This document shows, piece by piece, positions 10,847-21,298 of a DNA stretch of 64,000 nt (its first letter is position 1; every line of letters begins with the position of its first letter). Under the pieces are notes generated by a model. It had not been told where the DNA came from and did no database searches. It was given only the letters and a program-made list of their open reading frames with translations. Position numbers and translations under genes: made by a program. Origin of the DNA: Chlorops oryzae (lineage: Eukaryota > Arthropoda > Insecta > Diptera > Chloropidae); contig CM035807.1 in NCBI GenBank assembly GCA_020466095.1, positions 53,882,878-53,946,877 on the forward strand, in the 5' to 3' direction.

Positions 10847-11797
10847 TTCTGTGGAAGTTGTATTTAGGTGAACAAATAACAGATATGGTGATGTTTAGTC
10901 TTTCCTCTCTTTGCATTATTTTCCCTATCTGGGTGATGGACCCCAGTTTGGTTGGTTGTTTATTCAACAATAAGAGTATTTTTGCACAAATCATTTCCTC
11001 CTTCTTGATCAATAGGTGAAGTGGAGGTTGTCCCAGTGCAACCTCTAGGGCTGCAGTCGGCGTGGTTCTCATGGCTCCACTGGTACTGGTGCAAGCAAGT
11101 CTCTAGAGTTTCCGTAGACAATCCCTTGCAGTTTTCTGCTGGACCTTATTATACCAGACGGGTGCTCCATAGGATACGATATGTCTGGCAAAAGTTGTGT
11201 ACATCCATAGACTAAGCTTTGGACTGAGGCCCCAGTATCTGCCAATAAGGCGTCGGCTGGTCCATAGTGCCGCTCTGGCCTTACGAATTGTGTTTTCAAG
11301 ATGAGCGTTCCAGGTCATTTTCTTATCAAGAGTCAGTCCCAGATATTTGACCTGGTTGACAAATGGTATCATTTCCCCATTAAGAGATGGGTTTGCAAAT
11401 TGCTCCCTATTTCTTTTCTGTGTGCAAATGACGATTGTGTCTTTTTTGGATTGACATTCAGTTTAGCTTCTCTACACCATCTGGTGGCGATGTTCACGGC
11501 ATGTTGAAGGCGATACGAGTTCGTGTCTTCGTATTTTCCCCTTATAAGGATAACGATGTTATCAGCGTTTCCTTGCACCTCGAATCTTTCAGCACTTAGA
11601 CGATGTAGTTGCTCATCCGCTACGACTGACAACAGTAATGGCGATAAAACGCCCCCTTGTGGGCATCCTTTTGAAGCGCAAGCCTTAATTTCGGTGTTGC
11701 CTAGAGTAGAGCAGACAACTCTTGACCTTAATAGGCTGCTTGTCCACGTCAGTGTTGTATTATCAACGCCTTTATTCAGAAGGAAGTTTTCCATATA

Positions 11798-13365
11798 TGG
11801 GGCATTCTTTTACAAATCGGACAAAAATAAGGGAAAAATGAATTGACCTTTTTTTAATTGAACCAATTTTCGTTTACAGCTTCTACATACGATACTATTC
11901 AACATGTAATACTACATTTTCTCCAAAAAATTTTTACCGCAAACCGTTACCTTAAAGTTTTCAGAAAAATTGATTTTTGACGAAATCTTATTCTACTTAA
12001 AAGCTCATATCTTTGGATATACTTATCCGATTCAAATAATTTTTTCGCCGTTTTATAGATAATTAAATGTGCTCCAATCTAGCGTTTATTGTTTTTTCAC
12101 ATTTTTGTTAAAAATACCAAAAACCTGCAGTTGAGTCCTGCAAATGCAGTTTTGAAGGTGGTCCCCCAAATCAAATCAAAAATACAAAGTACCAGTCGGA
12201 GCGCTATAATTTTTTATTTAAGACAAAATTTTTTCTAGAGTGGCGTTTTTAGTTGTTTGGAAGATATTAAAGGTTTTCCATGAATTTTTTAAGATTTTCA
12301 AGTGTTTCGAAATAAAAAAAATCGAGAAAATAATTTCGATTAAGACACTAATGGTGATATGGCAAATTATTAAGAATGGAGTACATGCACTTTTTTTCAA
12401 TTAAAGGTTTATTTCATTTCATAACATTTATAGCTGCGGAGTGGCACTTTTTTCCAACGTCTCATGGCAAGGGCGCGTGCGATGGATTGGGTGTGACTTT
12501 GAAAAGATTAGCTGCCAGAGCTAGTCTTCAAAGAATTTCAAATCCCATTCTAACGCCGAAACATTTATTTCAATTGGCAACAGAGTCTCTCCCTAATATA
12601 TGTTCAAAATACGTATCGAATGAGGAATATCGCGAAGCAGAACGGGAATTGGAATCACGGTTCAAAAATGCTAAAACGGTTAAAGGGACGTTGAAGTTTC
12701 ATTGCTTCATTCCTGTTGGAATAAAAATCCACCAATATAAATGTTATGAAATGAAATAAACCTTTAATTGAAAAAAAAATGCATGTACTCCATTCTTAAT
12801 AATTTGCCATATCGCCATTAGTGTCTTAATCGAAATTATTTTCTCGATTTTTTTTATTTCGAAACACTTGAAAATCTTAAAAAATTCATGGAAAACCTTT
12901 AATATCTTCCAAACAACTAAAAACGCCACTCTAGAAAAAATTTTGTCTTAAATAAAAAATTATAGCGCTCCGACTGGTACTTTGTATTTTTGATTTGATT
13001 TGGGGGACCACCTTCAAAACTGCATTTGCAGGACTCAACTGCAGGTTTTTGGTATTTTTAACAAAAATGTGAAAAAACAATAAACGGTAGATTGGAGCAC
13101 ATTTAATTATCTATAAAACGGCGAAAAAATTATTTGAATCGGATAAGTATATCCAAAGATATGAGCTTTTAATTAGAATAAGTTTTCGTCAAAAATCAAT
13201 TTTTCTGAAAACTTTAAGGTAATGGTTTGCGGTAAAAAAAATTTTTTTGCAGAAAATGTAGTATAACATGTTGAATAGTATCGTATATAGAAGCTGTACA
13301 AAAATTTTCAGAGGAATCGGAGACATGAAGTTAAATTTTTGTCCGATTTGTAAAAGAATGCCCCA
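11798..13365. mobile_element. Fold-back (long inverted repeat) element with TA target duplication
   Basis: The termini are TGGGGCATTCTTTTAC at 11798 and its complement ending at 13365. Each is flanked by TA, and the LINE reading frame resumes across ccata-ta-tgagtg when the insert and one TA are removed. The arms are about 630 bp each (11798-12431 and 12738-13365), highly similar apart from roughly 40 bp near the tips. The loop (about 306 bp) carries an ORF fragment. TA duplication fits the Tc1/mariner-type transposase group, but the arms do not encode a transposase, so this would be a non-autonomous element. Confidence 0.9.
12376..12759 (+). CDS. ORF carried in the fold-back loop, unidentified conserved fragment
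   Basis: The 127-codon ORF starts and ends inside the inverted arms, but about 100 codons (12432-12737) are unique to the loop. They read like a piece of real protein: AAEWHFFPTSHGKGACDGLG, then LKRLAARASLQ, ILTPKHLFQLA and a Glu/Arg-rich helix. The S-H-G-K-x-x-C-D-G phrase reminds me of uncharacterised insect proteins, but I cannot name the family. The most likely explanation is a captured exon fragment; whether it is translated is unknown. The ATG at 12376 comes from the arm. Confidence 0.55.
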   Translation: MEYMHFFSIKGLFHFITFIAAEWHFFPTSHGKGACDGLGVTLKRLAARASLQRISNPILTPKHLFQLATESLPNICSKYVSNEEYREAERELESRFKNAKTVKGTLKFHCFIPVGIKIHQYKCYEMK

Positions 13366-14322
13366 TATGAGTGATCCGTATTTGTCAAAGGCTCCTTCAA
13401 TATCAAGAAAACAGCCCACTGCGAACTCTTTGCAATCCACTGACTCCTGTATTTTACCAGTGAGGCTATGAAGAGCATGAGTCGTGGAATAATTTTGTTG
13501 ATACGCATATTGATGGGTCTGAAGAGGATTAACTGATAAATACTCTTCTCTTACATGACACTCAACAATTTTCTCCATTGTCCTGAGGAGAAAAGATGTC
13601 AGGTTAATTGGCCTATAGGGTTTCGGTAGGTCGCTGGCCTTCCCCGCCTTTAGGTATGTACCGAACAATAACTTCTTTCCAACTTGTGGGTATGTCGCCC
13701 AACGCCAGCCCTGCTCTGAATAGAGTGACAAGGCACGGCATCAAGTTGCAAAGCCCTTTTTAGATCAGTTCTGAGAATATTGCATCCACTCCCGGGGCTT
13801 TGAAAGGAGAGAATGAGTTGACAGCCCATGCAATTTTTTTAGCATTGAAGATTTTACGAGCAATTTACCAATCGACGGCACTAGGTCTTTTATAGCCCTG
13901 CGTGTCGGGCTCGGTTTAAGATCGTTCGTAAAGGATGGATCCGGGAAAGCGGGTTTCTGTGAGAAGTATAAGTGATTCTCTGCAGTCCTCAGTATATGTT
14001 CTGTCGGGTCGCTTGAGCAGCCCGATCGGATTAGTGTGGTTCTTGGAAATAAAATTCTGGAGCTTAGCACTACTGCTTAGGTTCTAGAGCCCTGAGCAGA
14101 AGTTTCTCCAAGATTCTCTTTTCGGCCTTCTAATTTCCTTATTGTATGCCGTTAATGCATTCTTATAATTATCCCATTCACCATAGGATTTAGCCCTGTT
14201 AAAGTGCCGTCGGGATTCGGCTCTTATTTGGCTAACTTTTTGTTCGACCATAGTGCGATTCTGTTTCTAGTCTTAGTTTTGACCGGGCAGGCCTCATAGT
14301 AGGCATATATGATAGCTGTACT

Positions 14323-15073
14323 TTATGTGGCACTGGCTAGTTCTAGGTCAGATCCCTTACCGATTGTACGTTTGTGCATAGTCAGGCTACCTTCAATTGA
14401 ATATGCATAGAGATTCCAGTTTGTGGATCTGGGAGCCCTGAACGTCTCAGTAGTTTTGTGACATAGATCAATATCAAAGGTGATATTGCGATGATTTAAC
14501 ATGGATGTTTCCGTGGAAACTTTCCAGTTTTTGATAAAGTGAATAATAAATGATGTGCTTAGGGTAATGTCTAAGACCTCTTCCCTAATTCTGTTTACAA
14601 ATGTAGGTCTATTGCCTTTGTTAAGTATACTAAAATTATTACTGGTAATAAATTCAAGTAGACACTCACCTCTGTTATTTACGTCGGTGCTGCCCCATAT
14701 CGTGTGGTGTGCATTTGCGTCACTGCCAATGATAAGCTGTTTCCTATTTTCAACCCTGTATTTCACTAGGCCCTTCCGTGCTAGGAAATCTAGGTCCGTT
14801 GAGTCCCCGGGCAGGTAAGCTGAGCCTATTGCCTTTGTTAAGTATACTTAAATTATTACTGGTAATAAATTCAAGTAGACACTCACCTCTGTTATTTACG
14901 TCGGTGCTGCCCCATATCGTGTGGTGTGCATTTGCGTCACTGCCAATGATAAGCTGTTTCCTATTTTCCACCCTGTATTTCACTAGGCCCTTCCGTGCTA
15001 GGATATCTAGGTCCGTTGAGTCCCCGGGCAGGTAAGCTGAGCATATACGGCTCCTAAATAAGGGCGAGGTCAA
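14323..15073 (-). pseudogene. LINE ORF2: endonuclease domain, internally duplicated
   Basis: Landmarks are LIIGSDANAHHTIWGSTDVN (metal-binding Asp and Asn), GECLLEFITSNNFSILN, a serine-rich IREEVLDITLSTS and a later segment where the final His would lie. The first half of this block is present twice because of a 217-bp tandem duplication (14611-15044), which destroys the frame. The N-terminal start of the domain (15073 region) reads RSRICSAYLPGDSTDLDILA. Confidence 0.8.
14611..15044 (-). repeat. 217-bp tandem duplication in the LINE endonuclease
   Basis: 14611-14827 and 14828-15044 are almost identical, differing at only a few bases (for example actaaaatt versus acttaaatt). The duplication is a simple head-to-tail repeat within one LINE copy. 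It is younger than the LINE insertion itself. Confidence 0.9.
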
Positions 15074-15183
15074 TTTTTTCCGAGATAAGGCGCTGCGTCA
15101 AGACTGCCGAGGCATGTTATAAGTTGCCTTGCAGACACCTCATCTCGGATTTACTTTTGTTTAGGCCGCTTTCCGTCCCTCAT

Positions 15184-16575
15184 CTACTTGGGCAGTTTTG
15201 TCCCATGAGTGGGTCCGCTAGGGCGTGGGGATCTAGTAGCTGCTATTGTTTCCGGATGTATGTTCCTTGCACGTTGCTCGGTGGACTTGCCATCTAACGG
15301 TGGAGCCTGTGGCTTGGAGGTACTTGGCTTCACCACAGGGTCAGGTGCCACTGAGTCGCCGTTGCTGGATGCTCCATGTGCCGTTTCTCCTTTTTCTTCT
15401 CTGTGGGGTGTCTTGCCAGTCCGTGTCTTGTTCGATCCACTGGGCATGGCGGAGTTACGTGCTTGGGATCTCGGCTCCCTCTTCACGCGCAGCATTTTCT
15501 GCGTGAAGTTTAAGCTCAGCTTCCCCGCTTGCGCGATGATTTTATTTTTCGACGCTTCGTCCACTGACACTGTCAGCGTCTCACCTCCGGATTTGTCCTT
15601 CTCCGTTCTCAGAATTTGCCAGCAAGAAGTCCGCAGACCACCATTCTGCTTTTCAAGCCGCGCTAGGAGACATTCATGTGGTAGGACAGCACTACGGTGA
15701 ATATGTGTGATGCACGCGAATGTTTTGGGCATTTCGTCGCCCTGAAACACTTTGAGTGCAGCATCAGGGAATAGTTGCAATTTCGGTATACACCCTATCA
15801 ACCACTCCTTTGTTTCGCCGTTACAACACGTCAGTGTTAGCCATCCATCTTTGTTGGCGCTAGTGACGAAGCCATATGTCTTATCATGGCTTGGGAGCTT
15901 GTCAATTTCAGCCCGTAGATTGGCCTTCACCAGATCCATCTGCTCGGTGCTGAGATTGACAGCAGGAAAGTCCCTATGTGGTATCGCAACTTTGCACGCT
16001 GTTGCGACATCCCTGTAGGAACGCGTAGGATGTGTGTTAGGAGGTGTTTTCGTGCCCGTCTGATGAGATGCCCTAGGCCTCTTCATCACCGGTCGTGGAG
16101 CTTCCTCTGGAGTGGTATTGTTGGATCTGCATCTTTTATTGACACTTGGTCCAGCACCATCTCCTTTCGACACAATGGAGGCCTTATTAATCGCGTAGCG
16201 CTCGCGTTCTGTCTTCTTTGCCTCCTCAGAGCTCATGACCTCTTTTAACATCGCCTGGATCCTCTGTCTTTGAGCGCCGGTGAAGTATTCTTACTTATTC
16301 CTATCACCTGAGTCAGCTTGACCCTTCGTGGTAGCGCCCGTGGATGACGACGATGCACCATCATTGTCCATGGCAACAAGGGTGGTATCGGCACACTGCA
16401 CATCCCCACTGCTTGATTCCAAGGGACTCTTAGCAGTAGCAGATGTACCGTCCTGTATCTTGAGAGATCGCTCAAGTCTCTTCTCAAGATCATTTCCGGC
16501 CTTGGTCGGCGAACGGAGTAAAGCTTTTTCCTCTGACTCCGTGATTTAGTTAATTTTTTGAATATTTGTTTCCAT
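15184..16575 (-). pseudogene. LINE ORF1 (gag-like nucleic-acid-binding protein)
   Basis: A single frame runs from an ATG at 16575 to a stop at 15184, interrupted by two in-frame TAA codons (after METNIQKIN and after SGDRNK). The N-terminal third is Ser/Thr/Glu rich and the middle basic with a proline-rich tract. The C-terminal half has a folded segment, STEQMDLVKANLRAEIDKLP, FVTSANKDGWLTLTCCNGET, then W-IL---KDKSGGETLTVSVD. This arrangement resembles the DUF4780-like domain seen in ORF1 of some insect LINEs; that name is from memory and unverified. It presumably packaged the LINE RNA. Confidence 0.65.
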
Positions 16576-17165
16576 ATAAGTTCTGAAATAAGGGGAAAAT
16601 ATGGTCACACACGGCAGAGCCCCATGCCTTCGGAAGGTTAATTTAAACAGGATGTCACCCGGTGTCCTGAGTTTGCTACTTGTGGGCTGGATGCACCCCT
16701 CGAGCCAAGCTTCTTCGGCGCAGCTCACCTTAGAATTGGCGGGTTTGTTTTTGTCTAGATTTTATAGTCCCAGGGAGTTGTCCTTCTCCCTCGCATGCCA
16801 ATCCGCGGTGCAATCTCAGCAGAGACATGACATAACTGAGATTGCACCATCGGTCCGATAGATTGTCGCACTTCCCATATGGGCTGACCGATTAGCTAGT
16901 ACCTTATCAGATGATCGAAACATCTGCCTGCTCCCCGAGATGCTTAGGTGTAAGAGAGCCATTCGGACTTAACTAGCTAGCCATGCCAATATTCGCTAAG
17001 CAGTGACCTTTCCGACATAAGGCATCATTGCCTCTTGCTGCCAGAGGGAAGTTGGTCCGCGACACAGTTTTACTTAACTAGCTATAGCTCTGCTCACCAC
17101 CCAACATCTTAGGGTGGCTTACCCCTATCCGCCACCTGCGGACGCGACTGATGGGTACCTACCCG
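16576..17165 (-). other. LINE 5' untranslated region
   Basis: About 590 bp upstream of ORF1 with no ORF and relatively high GC. The block gattgcacc...ggattggcatgcg and a complementary piece (gcaatctcag / ctgagattgc near 16808-16848) can pair. The boundary at about 17165 is set by the change in base composition to AT-rich DNA. Confidence 0.45.
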
Positions 17166-17509
17166 CACAGGTTTTTTTGTACTTATTTATGCCTTTGTTT
17201 AATTTTTTTTTATGATCATTTCGAATAATTGACAGAATAAAAAATGTGCTTCAATGTTATGTGTTATTGAAAAATATGTTGGCTGCTTCCTTTTGTCAAG
17301 AATGTTGTCAAGAATGGCAGTATTGGCGCTTACCGACATCCAATAAATATTGACATATTTTTTTATGATAAGAGAAATACCTAAAAAACTATGTAAGTTC
17401 CCCTACTTTCTACGTTATCAGATGTGATATACTGTATTACTATTATAAACAATTTGAATCAACAACTTTAAATTCGAACCTATCCCTTCTTCTCTAAAAA
17501 TCTACCACC
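17166..17509. other. AT-rich spacer, nothing recognised
   Basis: No ORF, repeat pair or structured motif is visible apart from T-rich runs near 17170-17210. Confidence 0.5.
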
Positions 17510-18093
17510 TGTTGTGAGGCAATTGCAAGCAATGAGAAGAACAAGAAAGAAAGCAGATCACAAACACCAAATTTATGTCACACGCGCATCGATTGAGCAA
17601 TATCAATAAATCGAAGTAAGCAAAGCAGAGCTTAAGTAATCGAAGCGAAAACGCAAGCTGGCGTTTTGACACATATTGCATTGGCACGCTGGCTAAAGCG
17701 CAGCACAGGTGACCAAATACCCAAATATGCTGAGTTGGATATGTGTCACAGCGCGGCACAGGTGACTCAATAAATATGCAAATATGCTGAGTTGGATATG
17801 TGTCACCAGAACCACAGCAGAAAATGAGTGACCTACGACACTGTTATAGTAGCAGCGATCAGTGAGGGCAGAGGCAGCGTTTTCACTATAAAATATGTTG
17901 ATCAACCAATGTTCTGAGAGTCTTCGGGAGTCTTTGGTAGTCTACAGTCTGGAATCGTCGCTTCAGTCAGCCATTGTTAAACTAAATTAAGTTAAATTAA
18001 TGTATAATTAAATAAGGAGTCAATAAAGACTTTAAAAGACATTCAACGCGTTTTCTTGGAAGAGACCAGGATCAGAAGGAAAAGTCTTTACAA
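17510..18093 (+). mobile_element. 5' LTR of a 17.6/297-like errantivirus (left end uncertain)
   Basis: The right end is fixed by the primer-binding site that follows, and reads tctttacaatt as in 17.6/297-type LTRs. Inside are a TATA box (TATAAAAT, 17887-17894) and an AATAAA signal at 18022-18027, the order expected for U3-R-U5. A 60-bp block containing atatgctgagttggatatgt is duplicated at about 17695-17810. The left end could be at about 17512 (tgttgtgagg, a phrase seen again after a purine tract at 28034) or at agtgac near 17826. Confidence 0.6.
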
Positions 18094-18112
18094 TTAGCGC
18101 AGCCGGTCAACC
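18094..18112 (+). promoter_or_regulatory. tRNA primer-binding site
   Basis: The sequence attagcgcagccggtcaa directly follows the LTR. It resembles the TGGCGCAGTCGG primer-binding site of the 17.6 group (tRNA-Ser type) with substitutions, so minus-strand DNA synthesis would start here. Confidence 0.65.
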
Positions 18113-18308
18113 GAATTACGTTTATATAGACATTATCCTGAAAAACGCATCACGTTTTTATAAACAGTATCCGAAAAGGACCTAAATAAATTAAAAGTAA
18201 GAAACTTCTTTCTGTTCTGGTAACTTTCAGAGAACCAAGCCGTAACGAATACGAGCGGGTAACTCAATTTTGGAAGATTTTATTCACACGCGATCCATTA
18301 TCTGCTAG

Positions 18309-18660
18309 CCAGTGTTGAGACACTTCAACCAGGCCCTGGGACACGTGTTTAACACACCAAAGGGCAGTGTGATCGTTTTGGGAATATATTGAAAAATCTT
18401 GAGGGTCCTGCTACATTTGTCAAAGGATATTTGAACCACAAACCACGCTGATGCGAATTTGTGGTAAAAACTTTTCTTCAAACGGAATATTGAAAAAAAT
18501 CAAACGTTTCAGTTGATATTGAATTCTTCCGGTGGATTCAATCTTTGCACACATTTAATAACAATAAGCTTAAGTTAGTGTTGAGACACTTCTGGCAGGC
18601 CCTGGGACATGTGTTTAATACACCAAAAGGTAGTGAGTGTTTTGAAAAATAAGTAAAAGC
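18309..18660 (+). repeat. Direct repeat pair in the errantivirus leader
   Basis: About 85-bp copies at 18309-18400 and 18574-18660 share gtgttgagacacttc, aggccctgggaca and gtgtttaa-acaccaaa. They lie between primer-binding site and gag. The rest of the leader (18113-18891) has no ORF of note. Confidence 0.75.
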
Positions 18661-18891
18661 AATTTTTGGATACTCAGTCGAATTTTAAAAGGAGATTGTT
18701 TACGCATATTCTCATACGTGTAAATTTGCATCAACGGACTCCGCAAAACAAAGGATTTTTTCGAAAGGTGGAAAGAACATATGTTTATAAAGGCATATAA
18801 ATATAAAAATATTAAAGGAGAAAAAATCAACGATAGCTGCTACTATTTCTTCGTTAAAGCAAAAATGGTAAGTAGAATTTAAACGTCATAA

Positions 18892-20630
18892 ATGGCGGAA
18901 GAAATTGAGTCTTTAACACAGAGAGTTTATGAATTTGAAAATCTAACAAAACGCTATAATCTTAAATTGTGGGAGGTCTTAGAGTCCCTTAATAATAAAA
19001 GAACCTTTTTGACGCTAGTAAAATAATCAGTTAAAGATAAGGCAAAAGAAGAAGAATTTGATATTCTCCTCGAAAACATATCGAAAGCATCCTCAAATGC
19101 TAAAGCCGTTGCGGAGTTGAAAAAGTATCAAGACTCAAATAAAGCATTAAAAGCACAGAACAAGGACCTTAAAAGTTCGCTCGCACAAGCAGACAGTGCC
19201 TTAGTGGACCAACAAGCCGAGATAGAAAGGCTGAAAGCAGGATTGGAGAGCACAAGACAGAATGTAGATGAAATCTACGAGGAGAAAACTATTATCGAAA
19301 AACAAAGAGAGCAGATTCAAATTCTCAGACACAGACTGATGCAAGCGACGAAAGAAGAAATATCTCAGAACACAATTCCAAAGATGACTGCGACTACCAG
19401 TGAAGTTTCAACACACCTGTCTCCAAATTTAAGAAGAGCTGATCTTCCGCCAGTATCACTTCCACCCCCGCCGCCACCGCCGAATGCAATAAGCCCACAG
19501 ATCTCAATAGGGAGTCCATTGGATGAGGTATTAACTCCCCTACCACGTCTTGTTGTAAACATGTCGCGTCCGCCACAAACATCCTTCAATATGATATCAG
19601 AAACAGTAAGCAGGACCATACCCTTTTTCTCCGGAGTAGATGGCCCTGGGCTGATGGTGGACTTAAAGAAGTTTATTTCGTGCTGCCAAATGCTTAAAAA
19701 TTCATTAAATAGAGACGATGAAGTTTTAACGATTGGGTTCATAAAAGAACGGCTCTTGGGAAACGCTTACCTGAAATTAGGTGAGAAATCTTATTCAAGC
19801 ATTGTTGAAATATGTGAAGCAGTGAAATCCACCTACTCACGAAAACGGGAACTTGGAGACCTAATGAAGGATCTAGAGGTCTGCAGACAAGGTATAACGG
19901 AGCCCGATCGGCAATTCGGGGCTCGACTAGAAAAAGTGTTAGAAGAAGCCCGAAAAGAAGTTAACGAGCCAAACCAAAGCGCAAAATGATGGACTATTTA
20001 CACGATCTGGCAGTGAGAACTTTTATTACTGGATTGAAATCCCAAATATTACGAAACCTTTGCATCGGGCGAGAGCACTATTCGTTGGCACAGCTAGTCG
20101 AAGCAGTCGAAAAGGGCGAGCGGTACCACACAATTGATTCTGAATGTGTAAATATGGCTTTTTCGGCTGAGAGCAAGGGAGTTTGCGCGTTTTGCAAACA
20201 AGAAGGACATTGGTATGCGAGCTGCATAGCACGACTTAACACACCATTTTGTAAAGAATGTAGCATTTACGGGCATGAAGAAAGCTACAAATGCAAGAAG
20301 AAGGATCTGTCTCATCCTCTCCGAAGCTTATCACCATCGCAACAGCGAAATAGGAGACCCACCTGTGATTTTTGTCATAAAATTAGACACATGAAAAAGG
20401 AGTGTCGAAAAAGACTCAAGTCACTATTCTGTAAAATATGCGAAAAGTCGGGTCATGAAGAAAACATATTTTGCAAGGAAAACCTGAAATCCTCCGGGAC
20501 AACGATTGAGCCAAGAAAATCAGGAACGCTCATATGTTTCGAATGCAAGACTGAAGGGCATATAGCTCGAAACTGTCCGAACCGAACAAGATCAGCGCAG
20601 GGAAACTTTCGACCCCCCAGCCAACATTAA
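18892..20630 (+). pseudogene. Errantivirus gag
   Basis: Gag forms the particle core. The frame starts at ATG 18892, has an in-frame stop at 19024-19026, continues as a long coiled-coil segment (19117-19370), a proline-rich stretch at about 19450-19490, and the gag core, then stops at 19987-19989. A one-base shift leads into the nucleocapsid (19986-20630). That part has three CX2CX4HX4C zinc knuckles (CAFCKQEGHWYASC, CDFCHKIRHMKKEC, CFECKTEGHIARNC) alternating with two CX2CX4HX5C variants. Five knuckles is many for this group. The stop and the frameshift make the copy inactive. Confidence 0.85.
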
Positions 20631-21298
20631 ATGGCTTGGGTACAATACAACACAAAATTATTTTAGACACTGAAAAAAACAACAACAAAAGATATACACT
20701 CGAAACACTGAGAATACAAGAAAAAATTACAAAAACAATGAACTACAAAGAGGACAAAGACAAAACAAACACAGTTTATGCTTTAGCAATTCAGTCGACG
20801 AATAAAACATAAAGAAGAATGACGCGCGAAATTTAAAAATTTTAAAATTCTCACTTGACAATAAAATCAATACATTTTGAAATTATTTTTAAATGTCTGT
20901 TTAATACTTTTTTGTTTTTTGTAAATTGAAAAAAATGTGTAGAGTAAATTTTGTGTTTTAATGTTTAAAAAATCGTTTAAAAAAAAAAAAAATAAATAAA
21001 TAAATCGTTTAAGGAAACTTAACTCTATTTGTAAGTGTAAAATGTTACAGTGTTGCAAAAAATTATTTGATCTAATTTTGTATTTTGATAATTTTTGTTA
21101 ATTGTTGGAATAAAACAGATCCCCTGAAGATGATGGAAAGTTAACCATCGAAACGTTGGGAGAAAATTATGGATTGTGTTTTATAAACCTTTCGCATACA
21201 GTACATCCGGACCAAAAAGCCTGTCAAACAGATATTATATACAATTATATTGGTAGTCAAAATACTTATTCAACAAAATTTTTTCGCCTACTAAATAT
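20631..21298 (+). other. Non-coding interruption between gag and pol
   Basis: In this group pol normally overlaps or abuts gag, but here about 670 AT-rich bases with no gag or pol similarity intervene. The phrase ctgaagatgatgg...cgaaacgttggg at about 21125-21160 recalls tails of other mobile elements (I associate it loosely with Penelope-like elements). It is therefore probably a secondary insertion, but I could not find its ends or a target duplication. Confidence 0.45.

Larger units (their letters stand above)
10818..14100 (-). pseudogene. LINE ORF2: reverse transcriptase, interrupted by an insertion
   Basis: The N-terminal RT part (13731-13366) shows KASDLPKPYRPINLTSFLLR, TMEKIVE, QYAYQQ-YSTTHAL and FLDIEGAFD. 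After the fold-back insertion the RT resumes (11797-11369): KGVDNTTLTWTSSLL, CPQGGVLSPLL, LHRLSAE and the active-site region, here NADN instead of the expected YADD, so catalysis is lost. KYLGLTLDKKMTW and LWMYTTFARHIVSYGAPVW follow in a shifted frame. 14100-13765 carries a poorly conserved linker from the endonuclease. Confidence 0.8.
9869..17165 (-). mobile_element. LOA/I-group LINE, near full length, split by a fold-back element
   Basis: On the minus strand the order is: 5' untranslated region (17165-16576), ORF1 (16575-15184), endonuclease (15073-14323), reverse transcriptase (about 14100-13366 and 11797-10818), RNase H and C-terminal cysteine/histidine tail (10846-10015), then a 3' end carrying (TTAGG)n in plus-strand terms and an A-rich tail. 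Removing the 1568-bp insertion at 11798-13365 restores the target site cleanly. Numerous frameshifts and stops show it is dead. Confidence 0.8.

Noticed and set aside
15209..15700. 163-residue plus-strand ORF
   Set aside because: It lies opposite the LINE ORF1, which has clear coding character on the minus strand; the plus-strand ORF is a shadow.
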